Source of the DNA: Coffea arabica
Taxonomy: Eukaryota > Streptophyta > Magnoliopsida > Gentianales > Rubiaceae
DNA: 64,000 nucleotides
Direction of reading: 5' to 3'
Assembly (NCBI RefSeq): GCF_036785885.1
Contig: NC_092320.1
Location: 21,701,557 to 21,765,556 of the forward strand
The notes under the pieces are model-generated. The model worked only from the letters and a program-made list of their open reading frames with translations. It was not told where the DNA came from and made no database searches. Position 1 is the first letter of the stretch. Each line of letters starts with the position of its first letter. Position numbers and translations under genes: made by a program. This document shows, one piece after another, positions 1-11,384 of this stretch.

Positions 1-3000
1 GGTCGGTGGATCCTCTTCATCCGAGGGTAAGTCTTACCTACTATTGTTCTATTTTTTTTGTAGTCTTTGCGTTTATGGAATTTTGCACCTTGGTTTTATT
101 TGAATGCGTGGGGTTTTTTTTGGATGGTCTCATGAGTTGCAGAAATGTGAGCAATTTCTTGAGTGATGAAGTTTTGGTAGATTTTTTGGTATAGGTCATT
201 AGTTTCAAATGTTGGGGGAACTTCGAAATTTGTAAAGTTGGTGAAGTGCATAGTTATTTGTGTGTTTTTGTTTGCTGAGTTGATCACCTTTCTTTTGTTG
301 TATGATGGAGGGATGGGGGCGGGGGTTGTTTGATTTGCTGGTGTCAGAAGTATTTATAGTTATCTGTCTTTTGGCGGCTGTTGGCGATTCTCTGGTGTGT
401 ATGTGTTAGGTTTTGTGGATGTTTAAGGTCAAACTTGTGATTCCATAGAGTTTGAGTTCTAGTGATAAGTTTCATAGCAAGTGCTTGAAGCTCGTCAATT
501 CCTGGTGTCATGCCTTTATGTTGTATCTTATGCCCATTTGTTACTTGAAAATAATTTGTATTGCCTGCCTGTTGTATTGTTCTTTGTCAATTGAAGAAAT
601 GGCCAAGATGCCTGTTGATTAGGTAGCTTTGGTGGACTGCAAAGGTTTCAACCCTCTTGGATGCCTTTTTGGAATTCTTTTGTTGTGCCAAGTTCTAAAT
701 TTGAATAGAAACTTCGCACATATATAATGCAGAATGCATCTTTTTAACACGTTCCTCATTAATCTCTTCTAAAATATTTTCCTTCTTTTTGACAACTTGA
801 ATTGGGGGATGAACTCGTAAAAGGGGAAGTGTGTTTGATGTGCAAAGTTTAGCAAAGAGAGAACAAAGAGAAGATAAGTGAAGTGGAAGGGGGCCTTAAA
901 GATGGGGAAGAAGAGAAGGGAGATTAAATTGTTAGAATCTGAGAAGTGGATTCAATTAATGGCTTCCTCTGTTCAATGCTTTGTTTGCAGAGGAATTTCC
1001 AGACTAGTTAGACTGAATTACATGCTCAAAGTCTGTGTATAAACATAGTGGAAAACACACCCTTTCCACATCCCAAATCTTAGGCTATGAGTTCTACGAG
1101 AAGAGAAGAACTGGAGGAGAAACCAGAAAAGTCAAAGTTAGTTTTTTGTTTCTTTCATAGTTGTAGAGATGTTAGTCCTTTTTCTTTTCCAGAAATCGTG
1201 GGTTGGTGGGGTGGTGGACCCTTTATTCCCTCTATGTTATTGGAAAAAAAAAAAGAGAAGTCGGGTTGGCGGGTATATCGGGTTGGCCATCATGGGCGCC
1301 CATCAGTTTCCTCTTCTCTTAGATATGTGTAGGATTTGGTTTGTGAAAAGGGTCTATTTTCCACTACAATATATGTGGTCTTGGGCACATAATTCCGTCT
1401 AGCCAATCCGATAGATTCAGCAGCGAAGCTTTGGATGGAGGTAAATAGTTCAATTCTTGTATTCTAACAGTGGTAAGGATTCAAAGTCTGTGTAGAATAC
1501 AGAGAGAAGTGATTTTGTAAATCAGGGGAGTGGTATAATGTGCTAAAACCAGTAACATTAAGATAAGATGAATTTCACCACTTGACAGTCAAAGAAAAGT
1601 CAACTGCAGAAGCTAGAAGTCGACAAAAGATACAGTGGAAAGTAGTACGCAGCTCAAACTCCTTGCACCAAAACCCCAAGCCATGTACTTTATCGCTAGG
1701 CGCATGCATGCCCAGCTAGGTGCAGCAGGTTGTGGCTCATGGTGGCTTGAGGTTAGGTGCATGCCTTAGGTGTCTTTATCAACTATGAGAAAGAACTGAA
1801 TGGGAAGAAATCAATGTTCAAGTCATGAATGCAACAGGGTCAGTACTTGTAACACTGTTTGCTCCAACTGCTCTTCTTTAATCAGGAGGAAAGTTTTATT
1901 GTGACATGATCGGAATAAAAGGACAACCACTTGAAGGATGGTTCTTTTAGGTTTCCCAATTTTTAGTGATTTCATCTGGGTCCATTAAGATTTTAGATTT
2001 GATAAGATGATATTAAAACCAGATTGGTAATTGGATATTGTGAGAGTATTTTGTGGATCTGTGGTTGTTAGTCCTGTTAATTGTTAAAAGTATTGCAGTG
2101 GCTACTTGCTGCCATTGTCAGCACTGTTATCCTTGAATGCTCGCTAGGTTTGGCTTGGTAATGATGTGATAAGGTTAATAGATTTATTGTTATACTTTTC
2201 TCACTTTGAACTTAAAATGCAAAATTTTCACATTTTCTTTTGGAATTCTGCTGTTGAGGGATGTCTTCTATAATACGTTGTCCTGAAATTAGAAGTTCAC
2301 TTGTACAGAAAGATATGGTTAACTGCTGCTCTGTACGGATGGGCATGAATTTCATTGCTTTCAGGTGGCTTGGGGAAGATGCAAATGTCTAGGAAGTCCT
2401 GTGCCTCAAATCATCCTATGCTGTAACAAAAACACCAACCAGAATCAAGTTAAACTGAATTTTAGGGTCAAAATTCATAGATAATTTTCTATAACTTTTT
2501 TTTAATGTAAAACAGACTGCATGAGTAGTGAATTATATTAGTTATACTATTCTTTTGTTATATGTTTAGCTCAGCAGCTATTTAAGAATGGTGCTAGCAT
2601 TTTGTGTTGTATGCTTGTGTTTTATTAACTGTTTTTTTAGTTAAGATTTACAATCCTTTTTGCGCCTCAGGTATGTTGATTTTGCACTTAATATGTGCTG
2701 TCTTTTTTCCTCCCTTTTGAATCAAGTTGGCCTTTTAGCATCACAGAATTCACAAGTGTGGCATAATTGTCTACTGCCATGATTTTGGGTATTATATATA
2801 GCTTCTAATCGTAGGGATATGCTATTTGGTGTATATCATTGTTCCTGAAATTGATGCTCGATATTGCTGTTTGAAGCAAAATTTTGAGGTGGTAACTGGA
2901 GCTGTAGATTGATGAACGTGCAACTATTGCTACAGATTATCCTTTTTGAATTGTTCAATATCCCACATAATGGAAATATGTCCTTGCACCTGTACATTAA

Positions 3001-4504
3001 ATGATCTATTATTAGTGAAGGCTTTCCAATTTATTTGTCTATACTGTAAGCACATTTGTGGTTCCTTAGTTTGTCAGAACCATGTAGCTGATGAGTGTTG
3101 CTGATATTCTTGCTAGAATTAAAGATAAAACTGAATGAAACCCTCCTATAACTTGTTCCCTTAATGGATTCAGACAGCCCCAGGTTGTCTGATATCCCCA
3201 TAAACGAATTTAATAGTTGTTGGAATAAAAGATTTCTGGTCCACTTTTAACTTAAGAAATTGATTTTGAGCTGAATGGTATTACATGAGCGTTGAGTTTT
3301 GGGTAAGTGACAGCATTTTTGAGACGGACCACAATAGGAAGTATTCAACTGTCAGTTGGACTGAGGTAATATACTTCAGGAAGGTAAGGTCCTCCTTTGG
3401 GAGTCTGATGTGTTAGTTGAATTATGGCAGATTAGATGCCAAATCCACTCTAGTCTACTGAAGTGACTAAGGTCCTCTATGGGGCCATCTCAATTTAGGT
3501 CCTTTAGGATTCAAGATCCAGATTTTTTTTTACATATAATTCTTTCAATAGTAACATCATCAACTAGTTACTGCTCGCTGTAATCGGATCAAAGTTATTT
3601 TAAGAAATATGATGTGGGCAAAGAAAATAAACAATTGATTGTTCAGCAATTTAGACTGTTCCTTTTGTATATAGCTGATAGGACTATAATGGGCTTAGTG
3701 GAATAAGCTGTTCTGGGGCTAAACTAAAATTTAAAAGCAGCAAACAATATATATCTTTAAAAGGCCAAAAATTGAATGTTATAGGTCAATATAGATCATT
3801 TAGTATAGAATTATATATGTCTAATGAAGTCTGGGCATCAGTAATCTTAAGGCCTATTACACAACCTTAGTTGCTATTTGAGAAATTTCCAAAATGTACC
3901 AAAATTTGATGGTATTGGAGTTGGGCACATAATCTGCTTGTATTCCCACAAGTTGTGAATCTTACTGCGACATTGCCATTGCATGCCACAGTGAAGTCCT
4001 TGTGCTGGTTGGTGATTGCATGAGTGGAAGTTCTTTGATTGTTTATGACCACTTTTCTCATGTATGGAACTTCTTTTGCAGTGTTATTATTGACATTTTT
4101 GTGGTTTGACTGTGTCTTGTGGCTTTGAGGTCCTGTTCTTTGTTCCTATATTTGATAAAATCACTAGTGTCACTTCTGTAAGCTATGGTGTACACTACTC
4201 CTGCATACTGTTGGATATCACAATCAAGTTAAGTTGATGGCTTTACAGGTACTTTAGATATCTTACCTTTTTGTGCAGTAGGCAGTGATCTGATTAAGTA
4301 GGGAACTACAAGCTGTGTTTCATGGGCATGTTGATAGGAATCCAACACATCCCCACCCTTCTTTTATTGTCTCCAACGATGCATACCAGTTGGTATTCTG
4401 GAAGCAAAAAACTGCTTCTGGTTTTGCTACCTTTTTTTTTTTCCATTCAAACACGTAGTCATTCTCTTGGCACTAAGTTATGCTGCTTTTATTTGTGTCT
4501 GCAG
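1..4504 (+). other. Probable 5' UTR exon end and long first intron of the RSRC2-like gene
   Basis: The window opens on a short stretch ending GAGG followed by GTAAGT at 27-32, a strong donor. A clean acceptor (TGTCTGCAG) ends at 4504, just before the exon carrying the start codon. I infer a non-coding first exon (about 1-26, continuing to the left of the window) and an intron of about 4.5 kb. The stretch is T-rich with no coding pattern. The short open frames near 1087-1402 have no recognisable domain and are taken as chance. A distinct gene inside the intron cannot be excluded, but nothing supports one. Confidence 0.5.
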
Positions 4505-4516
4505 GAAGTCCGACTC

Positions 4517-4546
4517 ATGAACGCAACTCTACCCCAATCCAAATGA
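4517..4546 (+). promoter_or_regulatory. Upstream ORF of 9 codons overlapping the main start
   Basis: ATG at 4517 opens a nine-codon frame (MNATLPQSK) whose TGA at 4544-4546 overlaps the main ATG at 4543-4545 as ATGA. It lies in the same exon, directly after the acceptor at 4504, so any transcript spliced there carries it. Overlapping stop/start pairs permit reinitiation or leaky scanning, so the uORF could tune translation of the RSRC2-like protein. The geometry is seen; the function is inferred. Confidence 0.5.
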
Positions 4547-7500
4547 GTAAAGATAGTGAAAGAGGTGCTGATGAACGGCGAAGGAAGGATGAAGGGAGAG
4601 ACACTGAAAGGCATTCTGGACGGAGCCATTATGGCAGGAGTGGTGACTCCTATAGTCATTCTGATCGACGGTCTTCACGGAGTTCTCGTGGTTATCATAG
4701 GCATGATGATTATCACAGACGTGATAAGTACGTGGATGGTGATGATAGAGATTATTCTCGGTCTGCTCGTTCTGGTAGAGACTCAAGAAGTAACACTTAT
4801 TCTGATTACTCTAGGAGGGAAGGTGAGCATCGCTCAAGAGACCATGCACGTGATGATGACAGATATTCAGGAGATAAGCTGGATGGTTTGGGGGATCGCA
4901 GCAGAGGTAAGGAGAGAGAAAAAGATTCATCTTTTGAATATGAAAGGCATAGAGAAAAAAATTCATCTTCTGATAGAGCTGGATCTGGTAGGAGGCGCTC
5001 TTACAATGATGATATTAAGCATGGGGAAAGGGATAGATGTACTGATGATAAAGTTAGTACAGATGAGAAGCTTGACCATCGAAGGAGTTCAGGGGATTAC
5101 AGGAGTGATCGTGGACCGTCTTATGAAGAATCTAGGACCTATAAGAATGACTCATCTTCTAAAAGGGATAGCTCTGGACATCGTCTGAGAGAAGCTAGCC
5201 GGGGTGATGTTAAATCATTGGACAGTGAAAAGTATGCCAGAGAAGAAAAGAGCTATGACGATAGAGAAATGTATAAGGAACGTCACCAGAAGGAATCAGG
5301 GGACAAATCTGAAGATGGAAATGGTCATTTTGGCAAAGATCAAGAATCCTCAGCCAAGAAGCAAAAGTTAATTAACATGGATGAAAGCAATAGTAATGGT
5401 ATTTACTATAGGCTTCACCTCGATATGCTATTTGTTCCCTTGTCATGTTTACTCTTTTCTCATGCTACCTCTCTTAACTGTCCACTCATGCTGCACTTTT
5501 TGCTTATCCAGCAGCTGAAGCTGATGAAAAGAACTCTTCTAGTTTGAAGCAAGCTCAAGAGTTTACTGGTACAGGGTCTGCTGAGCAGGCTTGTCTGACA
5601 GATTCTGATATAGATGCTGCAAAGGTTGCTGCAATGAAGGCTGCTGAACTTGGTATGCTGTTATTTTAGCTGTTATCTGTATTTTGCATTGTGTAGCTAT
5701 TGTTCATTCAAAGGCAAATATGCATGTAGGTTTTGTGTGATGTGGTGAAGTGATTATTATGGTTGAAGACGTTGTAGTATAATCTTGTAGATGGTAATTG
5801 CATATCGGTGCGTGGTAGATTATCATTCCTAGAAATTGCCAGCCAATCTAATATGTATGCCAGTCTCAGTAAAACTGTCTCTCTTGCTATTTTGAGATCA
5901 CAAAAACAATGTCACTTTCCAAACATTTCGAGGTCTATCAATTTGCTTTTCAATCCTATCCCTAATAAAGAATTCAATGATTCGAATTGTCTCCATTCTC
6001 ACCACAAAATAATTATGCAAGGTCAAGGTTGGAAAGTGGAAAAGAATCTTTAAATTCCTATAACTCTGTGTGACCTACTAAGTGGACAAGTAATGGATAT
6101 GGCTTTACTTCTTTTATTGTGTTTCGAATATAATATGTGCCTAGTTGATATTTTTTGGTGGTGGTGTTGAAATTATGCAACTTCACTGCAGATTTTTTGT
6201 ACTAGAATAAATGAATTAGTAATTGAATTAGGAGCAGTTCCACATTTGGTGTCTTATGACTAGTTCAAGTGTTTTGAATTATAATTTTCTTTTGTTGAGA
6301 TTTGTTAGCAAAGATTATGTAAGTTTGTTTCTTGTATGCTGCACAAATAGAGAGCTCATGAATGAAGAATTTAAGGTGTTCTCAAGTTCTTCAATACAAG
6401 ACTTCGTAATAAGTCATTTTTTTGCAGCACTAAGAAACAACACTAGTAGTTAGTGCTGCAAAAAAATGACTTATTATGAAGTCTTGTATTGAAGAACTTG
6501 AGAACACCTTAAATTCTTCATTCATGAGCTCTCTATTTGTGCAGCATACAAGAAACAAACAAACATATTTCTTTGCTAACAAATCTGAGCAAGAGATACT
6601 TGTAATTCAAAACACTTGAACTAGTCAAAAGATACCAAATGTGGAACTACTCCTAACTAATAGTTTTATTCATTATTCTAGTACCAAAAGGAATCTAGAA
6701 AAATCTGTGAAGAAGTTGTCATATCTCAACAGGTGCTGACTACAAAGTCACTTTCCAAAAAAGTCGAGTTTATTGGCATGCATTCCACTTTTGCCCCTAA
6801 CGAACAATTCGAATTGTCTCATTATTACCAAGCGTAATGATGATGTGAGGACAAAATTGGAAAGTGGAAAAGAATTTATGAATGTGTTGCTGACAAATGA
6901 TGGATATGGTTTTTCTTGTTTCATTTTGTTGTTAAATGCAGGATTTGTCTATTTGATGGTTTTTGGTGTTGCTGACTGTGGAAGTATAAGTTTTAATTTA
7001 TTACTCCAGATTAATTAGTTCTGCATCATTTGATATCTTTTATTTTTTATGCCATGCACTAGATGCTGCATCTGTTATTTTTAGTTCCTCCAAATCAACT
7101 TCTTGAGGAAGTACCAACTTTAAACTGCTAGGATAAATTCAAAGGATTGGTCTCTTGTTGCTTGTTATGGCTGATTCTATTTTCTCTTTCTAAGTAGATT
7201 CTTTGTTTCACGTTGAAGCATGGCTATGGTTGAAATTTTTTTCCTTCTGGTCAAGCTTGAAGATTTCATGTATGCACTTCTGTGCATAAATCTATCTGAA
7301 GTAAATAGTGCATGTTTTTCAGCACTGAAACTTTCTTGGTTAATTGTTACAATATTGTTATATTTCCAAACTAATGCTGTGCCTGCAGATTTTTAGTTTT
7401 TCAATAACCCAGTTAAGATCATCTTGATTAGTTTTTGAATGTAGGATCTTTATGTACTTGGCTGCTGTTGCTTTCAAACTCTGTGTTCTCCAATTAACTT

Positions 7501-8793
7501 TTTGTCCCTTTTGGCTGTGAACCACAGTTAATCGAAACCTTGTTGGAACTGGTTTTATGTCTGCTGACCAAAAGAAGAAGCTTTTATGGGGCAACAAGAA
7601 AACCGCTGTTGCAGATGAGGTACTTATAGCTTAATGACAGCTAATTTTATTTTCTAGCTTGCTGCTTAAGAGAGAGCAGAAGTTGAGAATTGGATGTTCT
7701 GTCAATCTATATTTACCATTTTCTATGTACATTAAAGATGATTTTTTCCTATATTTTGTTGATGAACATTCATATATTCTACTTTCATTCTGCTTGGCAA
7801 TTGGAATGATTGTCTTGGTATATGCCTATTGAAGTTTGCTTTAAGTATTGACTAAACTTTATTTCTTGTGCCAATCTGGATCCATTGATTTGCACAATTC
7901 TGGTATAAAATTCCCATGCTTGGAGCTTGCCAAAATATGTTGAAGAAAAATATGTTTCTGTTATTGAATACCACTTTCGCATCCATACTTTGAGCATCAT
8001 TGGCGTTCACATGTTAAGTAAAATATGTTACTGGTATTTGGTACTGCTTTTACATCTATACTTGTGCATGATCAGCATGGATTCCAATTTGTTGGTTTTG
8101 AAACATCAAATTCTAGCTTTTTTTTATTTGTTCTAATAGTTCTTTTATGCTGCACATCAATTTTTAGTTTTTGGTGCTAAATGTAGCAATAATTTTCTCA
8201 TGTTCTCTAGGGGTTCTACATTATGGTACCTGAATTTTTTTTTCTGCCTCTTGACATGACATGACTTGGCCTTTGTCCCCCTCTCCCCTCTTCTCCCCCC
8301 CCCCCCCCCAACAAAAAAAAAACCTTGTATATGTTCTGGTTGAATTTCGTAAACGCTTGTTGTTATTTACCATCTTTTTGCTGTTCTGTTTGTCCTCTCG
8401 ATGCTCAAACATAGTCTGCTAACCGCTGGGATACAACAATATTTGGTGATCGTGAGCGACAAGAAAAATTTCATAAGCTCATGGTAAGTTCTGTTCCATC
8501 TATTTGTTCAACTGTTTTAGTAGTCAGGACGTAGAAGCTTAGGCTTCTGTTTTCATGTACTAAGATTATGCTAATTGGTATTATTTCCTACATACTAACA
8601 CTCTTTTAGAGTCTGAGGTTGCATTGGTACCTATGGCCAATTGTAGGGTGTGAAGGGCGATATGAAAGTGGACCACAAACCCGACGACGAAGTTGCAGAG
8701 AAGCAGAGGGAGCAGCTCCAGATGGATTTAGAGAAGCAATATACTGCTGGATTACGTCGAAGGGATGGCCGCACCGTTGGTCTAGGTCTCTAA
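4543..8793 (+). CDS. RSRC2-like arginine/serine-rich protein with SMAP C-terminal domain
   Basis: Five coding exons were read by splice sites: 4543-5398, 5512-5652, 7528-7619, 8415-8483 and 8647-8793. They total 1305 nt (434 aa), and every junction keeps frame. Residues 1 to about 300 are low-complexity and very rich in Arg, Ser, Asp, Glu, Tyr and Lys (RSSRSSRGYHRHDDY type), as in SR-related splicing factors. Residues from about 333 to the end form the conserved small-acidic-protein-like domain, with the hallmark DQKKKLLWGNKK followed by NRWDTTIFGDRERQEKFHKLMG and the end RRDGRTVGLGL. Homologues (human RSRC2 and plant arginine/serine-rich coiled-coil 2 proteins) are nuclear and linked to pre-mRNA processing; no enzymatic role is known. 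The start at 4543 was chosen because the upstream in-frame ATG (4480) lies in the intron. Intron 2 (5653-7527) holds a large fold-back repeat. Confidence 0.9.
5880..7040. repeat. Composite direct and inverted repeat in intron 2 of the RSRC2-like gene
   Basis: Three related segments lie together. A segment at about 5880-6250 recurs in direct orientation at about 6740-7040; both contain a unit bounded by CACTTTCC and GGAAAGTG (5913-6038 and 6749-6866). Between them, 6165-6433 is repeated inverted at 6450-6731 around a 16-nt spacer. The inner roughly 115 bp of the arms differ at only about one base, and similarity falls toward the outside. No open frame is present. This looks like a MITE-type element that has been duplicated and inverted, and it would fold into a long hairpin in the pre-mRNA. 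Confidence 0.8.
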
Positions 8794-11240
8794 AAACTCA
8801 CTGGATGCATCTCCTTGTCTATGAGATAGTGTTTGGCCGTATTTTGTTGTATAATCTTAGAAGTATAAAGTTCATGGATATTGCACTTGCATGTAGAATT
8901 CGTGATCTATGGTTGAAGTCACGTTTATTGGACATCCAAATTTCCCATCTGGGCCCTGGGTCTCCATCATTCATTGGTAGCTCAACTGGTGCGTGGCTTG
9001 TTTAGTACTACTTAGTTTCTTTGCCGGGTTGACCGCCTAGTGTGAAATGCGAATCGGGGTTCTTATTCGAGAATTTGACTCTGTTTCAGATGAAAAATCC
9101 AATCACTTGCTATGCTGCTTCCCTCAGTTCCAAATGGGGCTGAAGGAATGGATTTTAGCTAATTCCCTCCGTGTACAAATGTTTCATTCTTTCTCTTTGG
9201 GATGGAGATGTGAAGTGGGGGGTTTTTTAGGGGTGGAGAAGGAAAATGGTCTCAAATCACCATGATGCAGAAATGAGACAATAGCAGTTTCTATACCTTT
9301 TTTTTTGAAAAAAACTGACTTGTTACGAGGACTTGGGGTTATGAATTATGATCTACAGCGGACTAGTGATTGTGCAGTGAAATTGCAAAATTTGTATGGG
9401 GAAAAGGGCTAGTTTCTTCATGTATGAACTTAAATTTTGTTCTAAGCTGATTAGAACTCCATTGATCTACACAAATCTACAACGTGGGGAACGTAGTATT
9501 TTTTTTAAAACATTTAATTGGCCTGCACAAAATTATAAATCTATGGAATGAAATATTCAACATCACACTTCAAATTAAAGAAAAGGAAAAAAAAAAAAAA
9601 AACAATCCTTTGCAAGACTCCAAAACTGTAAGGAAGCTTATAGCTGAGGCTGAACGGGACAAGATCCAAAACTGATTCTGATTAAGAAGTTTGTTGGATT
9701 TAGGTCTGAACGGGACTACGACATGAATTTCAATCTGGTGTCTATAAAAGAGGGCAGGACATTAGGTGGAGCCATGGAGGGTGTGGCGTTTCATAAAGAG
9801 CCGAAATTTCTGGATGGTCTCTTTAGATTTTAATACGTTCAAATAAACAATTATAAAAATTAAATTACACGCCTCAAAAAAATTTTTTTTTTTTCAAATT
9901 TGGATCTCGAGTTCTTGTTTTGCCTCTATATCAATCAACTTCATGATGAGACTGAAAGCTACTGTTCTTAGATCTTTATACCATAAGCAGGATTGGAATC
10001 CTCTTCTTACTCCAAAAAAGTGGACCACTTGCTTAATTTCGTTAGCTGCCGTGAGTACACATAGCTTCTTCATTTCTTTCAAGTTTCGTACAGTACAGGA
10101 GGTGAAACTTTCAAGTTTTCAGTTCCATTTTGGCACATACTACAAGTCTGCTATCAGCAATTGAACAAAGGGTAATGGAAGAAGGGAAATATTTCAGCAT
10201 AATATTTTCATACGCTAACACACTGAAGGCGCATATACATTAATAGATTTAAATATACGAAATTTTAGACTCGAACGCAAATTTTATGCATATGTCGTGT
10301 ATTTATACTTTTAAGTGTATACAGTAGAAATATTTTGATGGAACAATAATTCCTTGTGATGCAAGAGAATGTATGGCCCAAGAAATTTAGTACATTCCAA
10401 AGCTAACAACCAACACCCTTTTGCAGTTAGCACCACCATGTCTTTAATAGAGTCCTTGGTTTCTGCATACAAATTACAAAGGGTGGTGATGCGAAGCTAG
10501 TTAGTCCAAGGGTATTCTAATGTTTCAAATATTCAATTGATTGACTATTCAATTATGTAAACAATAACCACAGCCTCATTTTTCAGTATGCAAAAAAAAA
10601 AAAAAAAAAAAACTCATAGATTCTTCCTTTACTCTTCTTTATCTGAATTTCCCCATTAAAGAAAGAAAAGGCCAAAGGCTTTACTTATCCTCGTGAACAG
10701 ACAATGTGGAAACAAATATTATGCCTCTCATCCAAATGGAATCAAAAGCTTTTTGAGACGTAATTTTCCCTCCTTTATTATCTACACCTTGCCTCAAATT
10801 TGTCGATTTCTTTTTTTTTTACTGGTCCATTTTCATTCTTTAATATGTTTCATGTCTGGAAAAAGTTGATGCAATTCAGTAAGGGGCCCTCTCTTCGCAG
10901 GTATCTTTTGATTTCTCATGGTGGACTCCAAGTGTATAATTGGCATTTGAAAGAAAAAAAATGCTCATCTTGAGTCCATATCCATACGAACCACATATGA
11001 AAGGATAAGCACCAAAGATTTGGAGAATAATTGACATGAACAATGGTTGATTCGAAGGTACCTTTGAAAGATCTTTCACCACATTCTACCTGTACAAAAA
11101 GCAAACAGATGGATCTGCAGATTTGATGACAATTGTGTCATCTATAGGATCATTAAATCCATGTAAGGTAAAACTCAATTGTTGTGGCATTTCGTATTGG
11201 CTTGCTAAGGAATTCTGCTTCTCATGTACACAATTAAATA
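8794..11240. other. 3' UTR of the RSRC2-like gene, then intergenic DNA without a gene
   Basis: The first few hundred bases after the stop are presumably 3' UTR. The rest is AT-rich with poly-A and poly-T runs (for example 9588-9602 and 10591-10611). The open frames here (8619-9005 overlaps the last exon in another frame; 9047-9265; 10876-11082 on the minus strand) lack domains and conserved composition. I see no RNA gene. Confidence 0.55.
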
Positions 11241-11384
11241 GCCCGTTTGGATTGCTATTTTTAGAAGTTTTTGTAGAAAAATGTACTATACGAATTTGAT
11301 ATATATTAGATAAAAAAATGATTAAAAAATGTATTTATGAAAAACGTAAAAAATTTTCTACAAAAAATCACAATCCAAATAAGG
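11241..11384. mobile_element. Small MITE-like element with short terminal inverted repeats
   Basis: The left end reads GCCCGTTTGGATTG. The right end is CAATCCAAATAAGG, its near reverse complement. The arms continue inward as a weaker inverted repeat (TTTTTGTAGAAAA on the left, TTTTCTACAAAAA on the right). The size of about 144 bp and non-coding AT-rich interior fit a hAT-type MITE with GTTTGGATTG ends, which are common in dicots. No convincing target duplication was seen. Confidence 0.6.

Noticed and set aside
1087..1402. Two overlapping open frames in the first intron
   Set aside because: No domain, low complexity around an A run, and inside a well-bounded intron.
8287..8321. C run followed by A run (and similar tracts at 36135-36156 and 42826-42855)
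   Set aside because: Simple homopolymer tracts, common in plant introns and prone to sequencing error; no function inferred.
8619..9005. 128-codon open frame on +
   Set aside because: It overlaps the last RSRC2-like exon in a different frame and continues into the 3' UTR; no domain.
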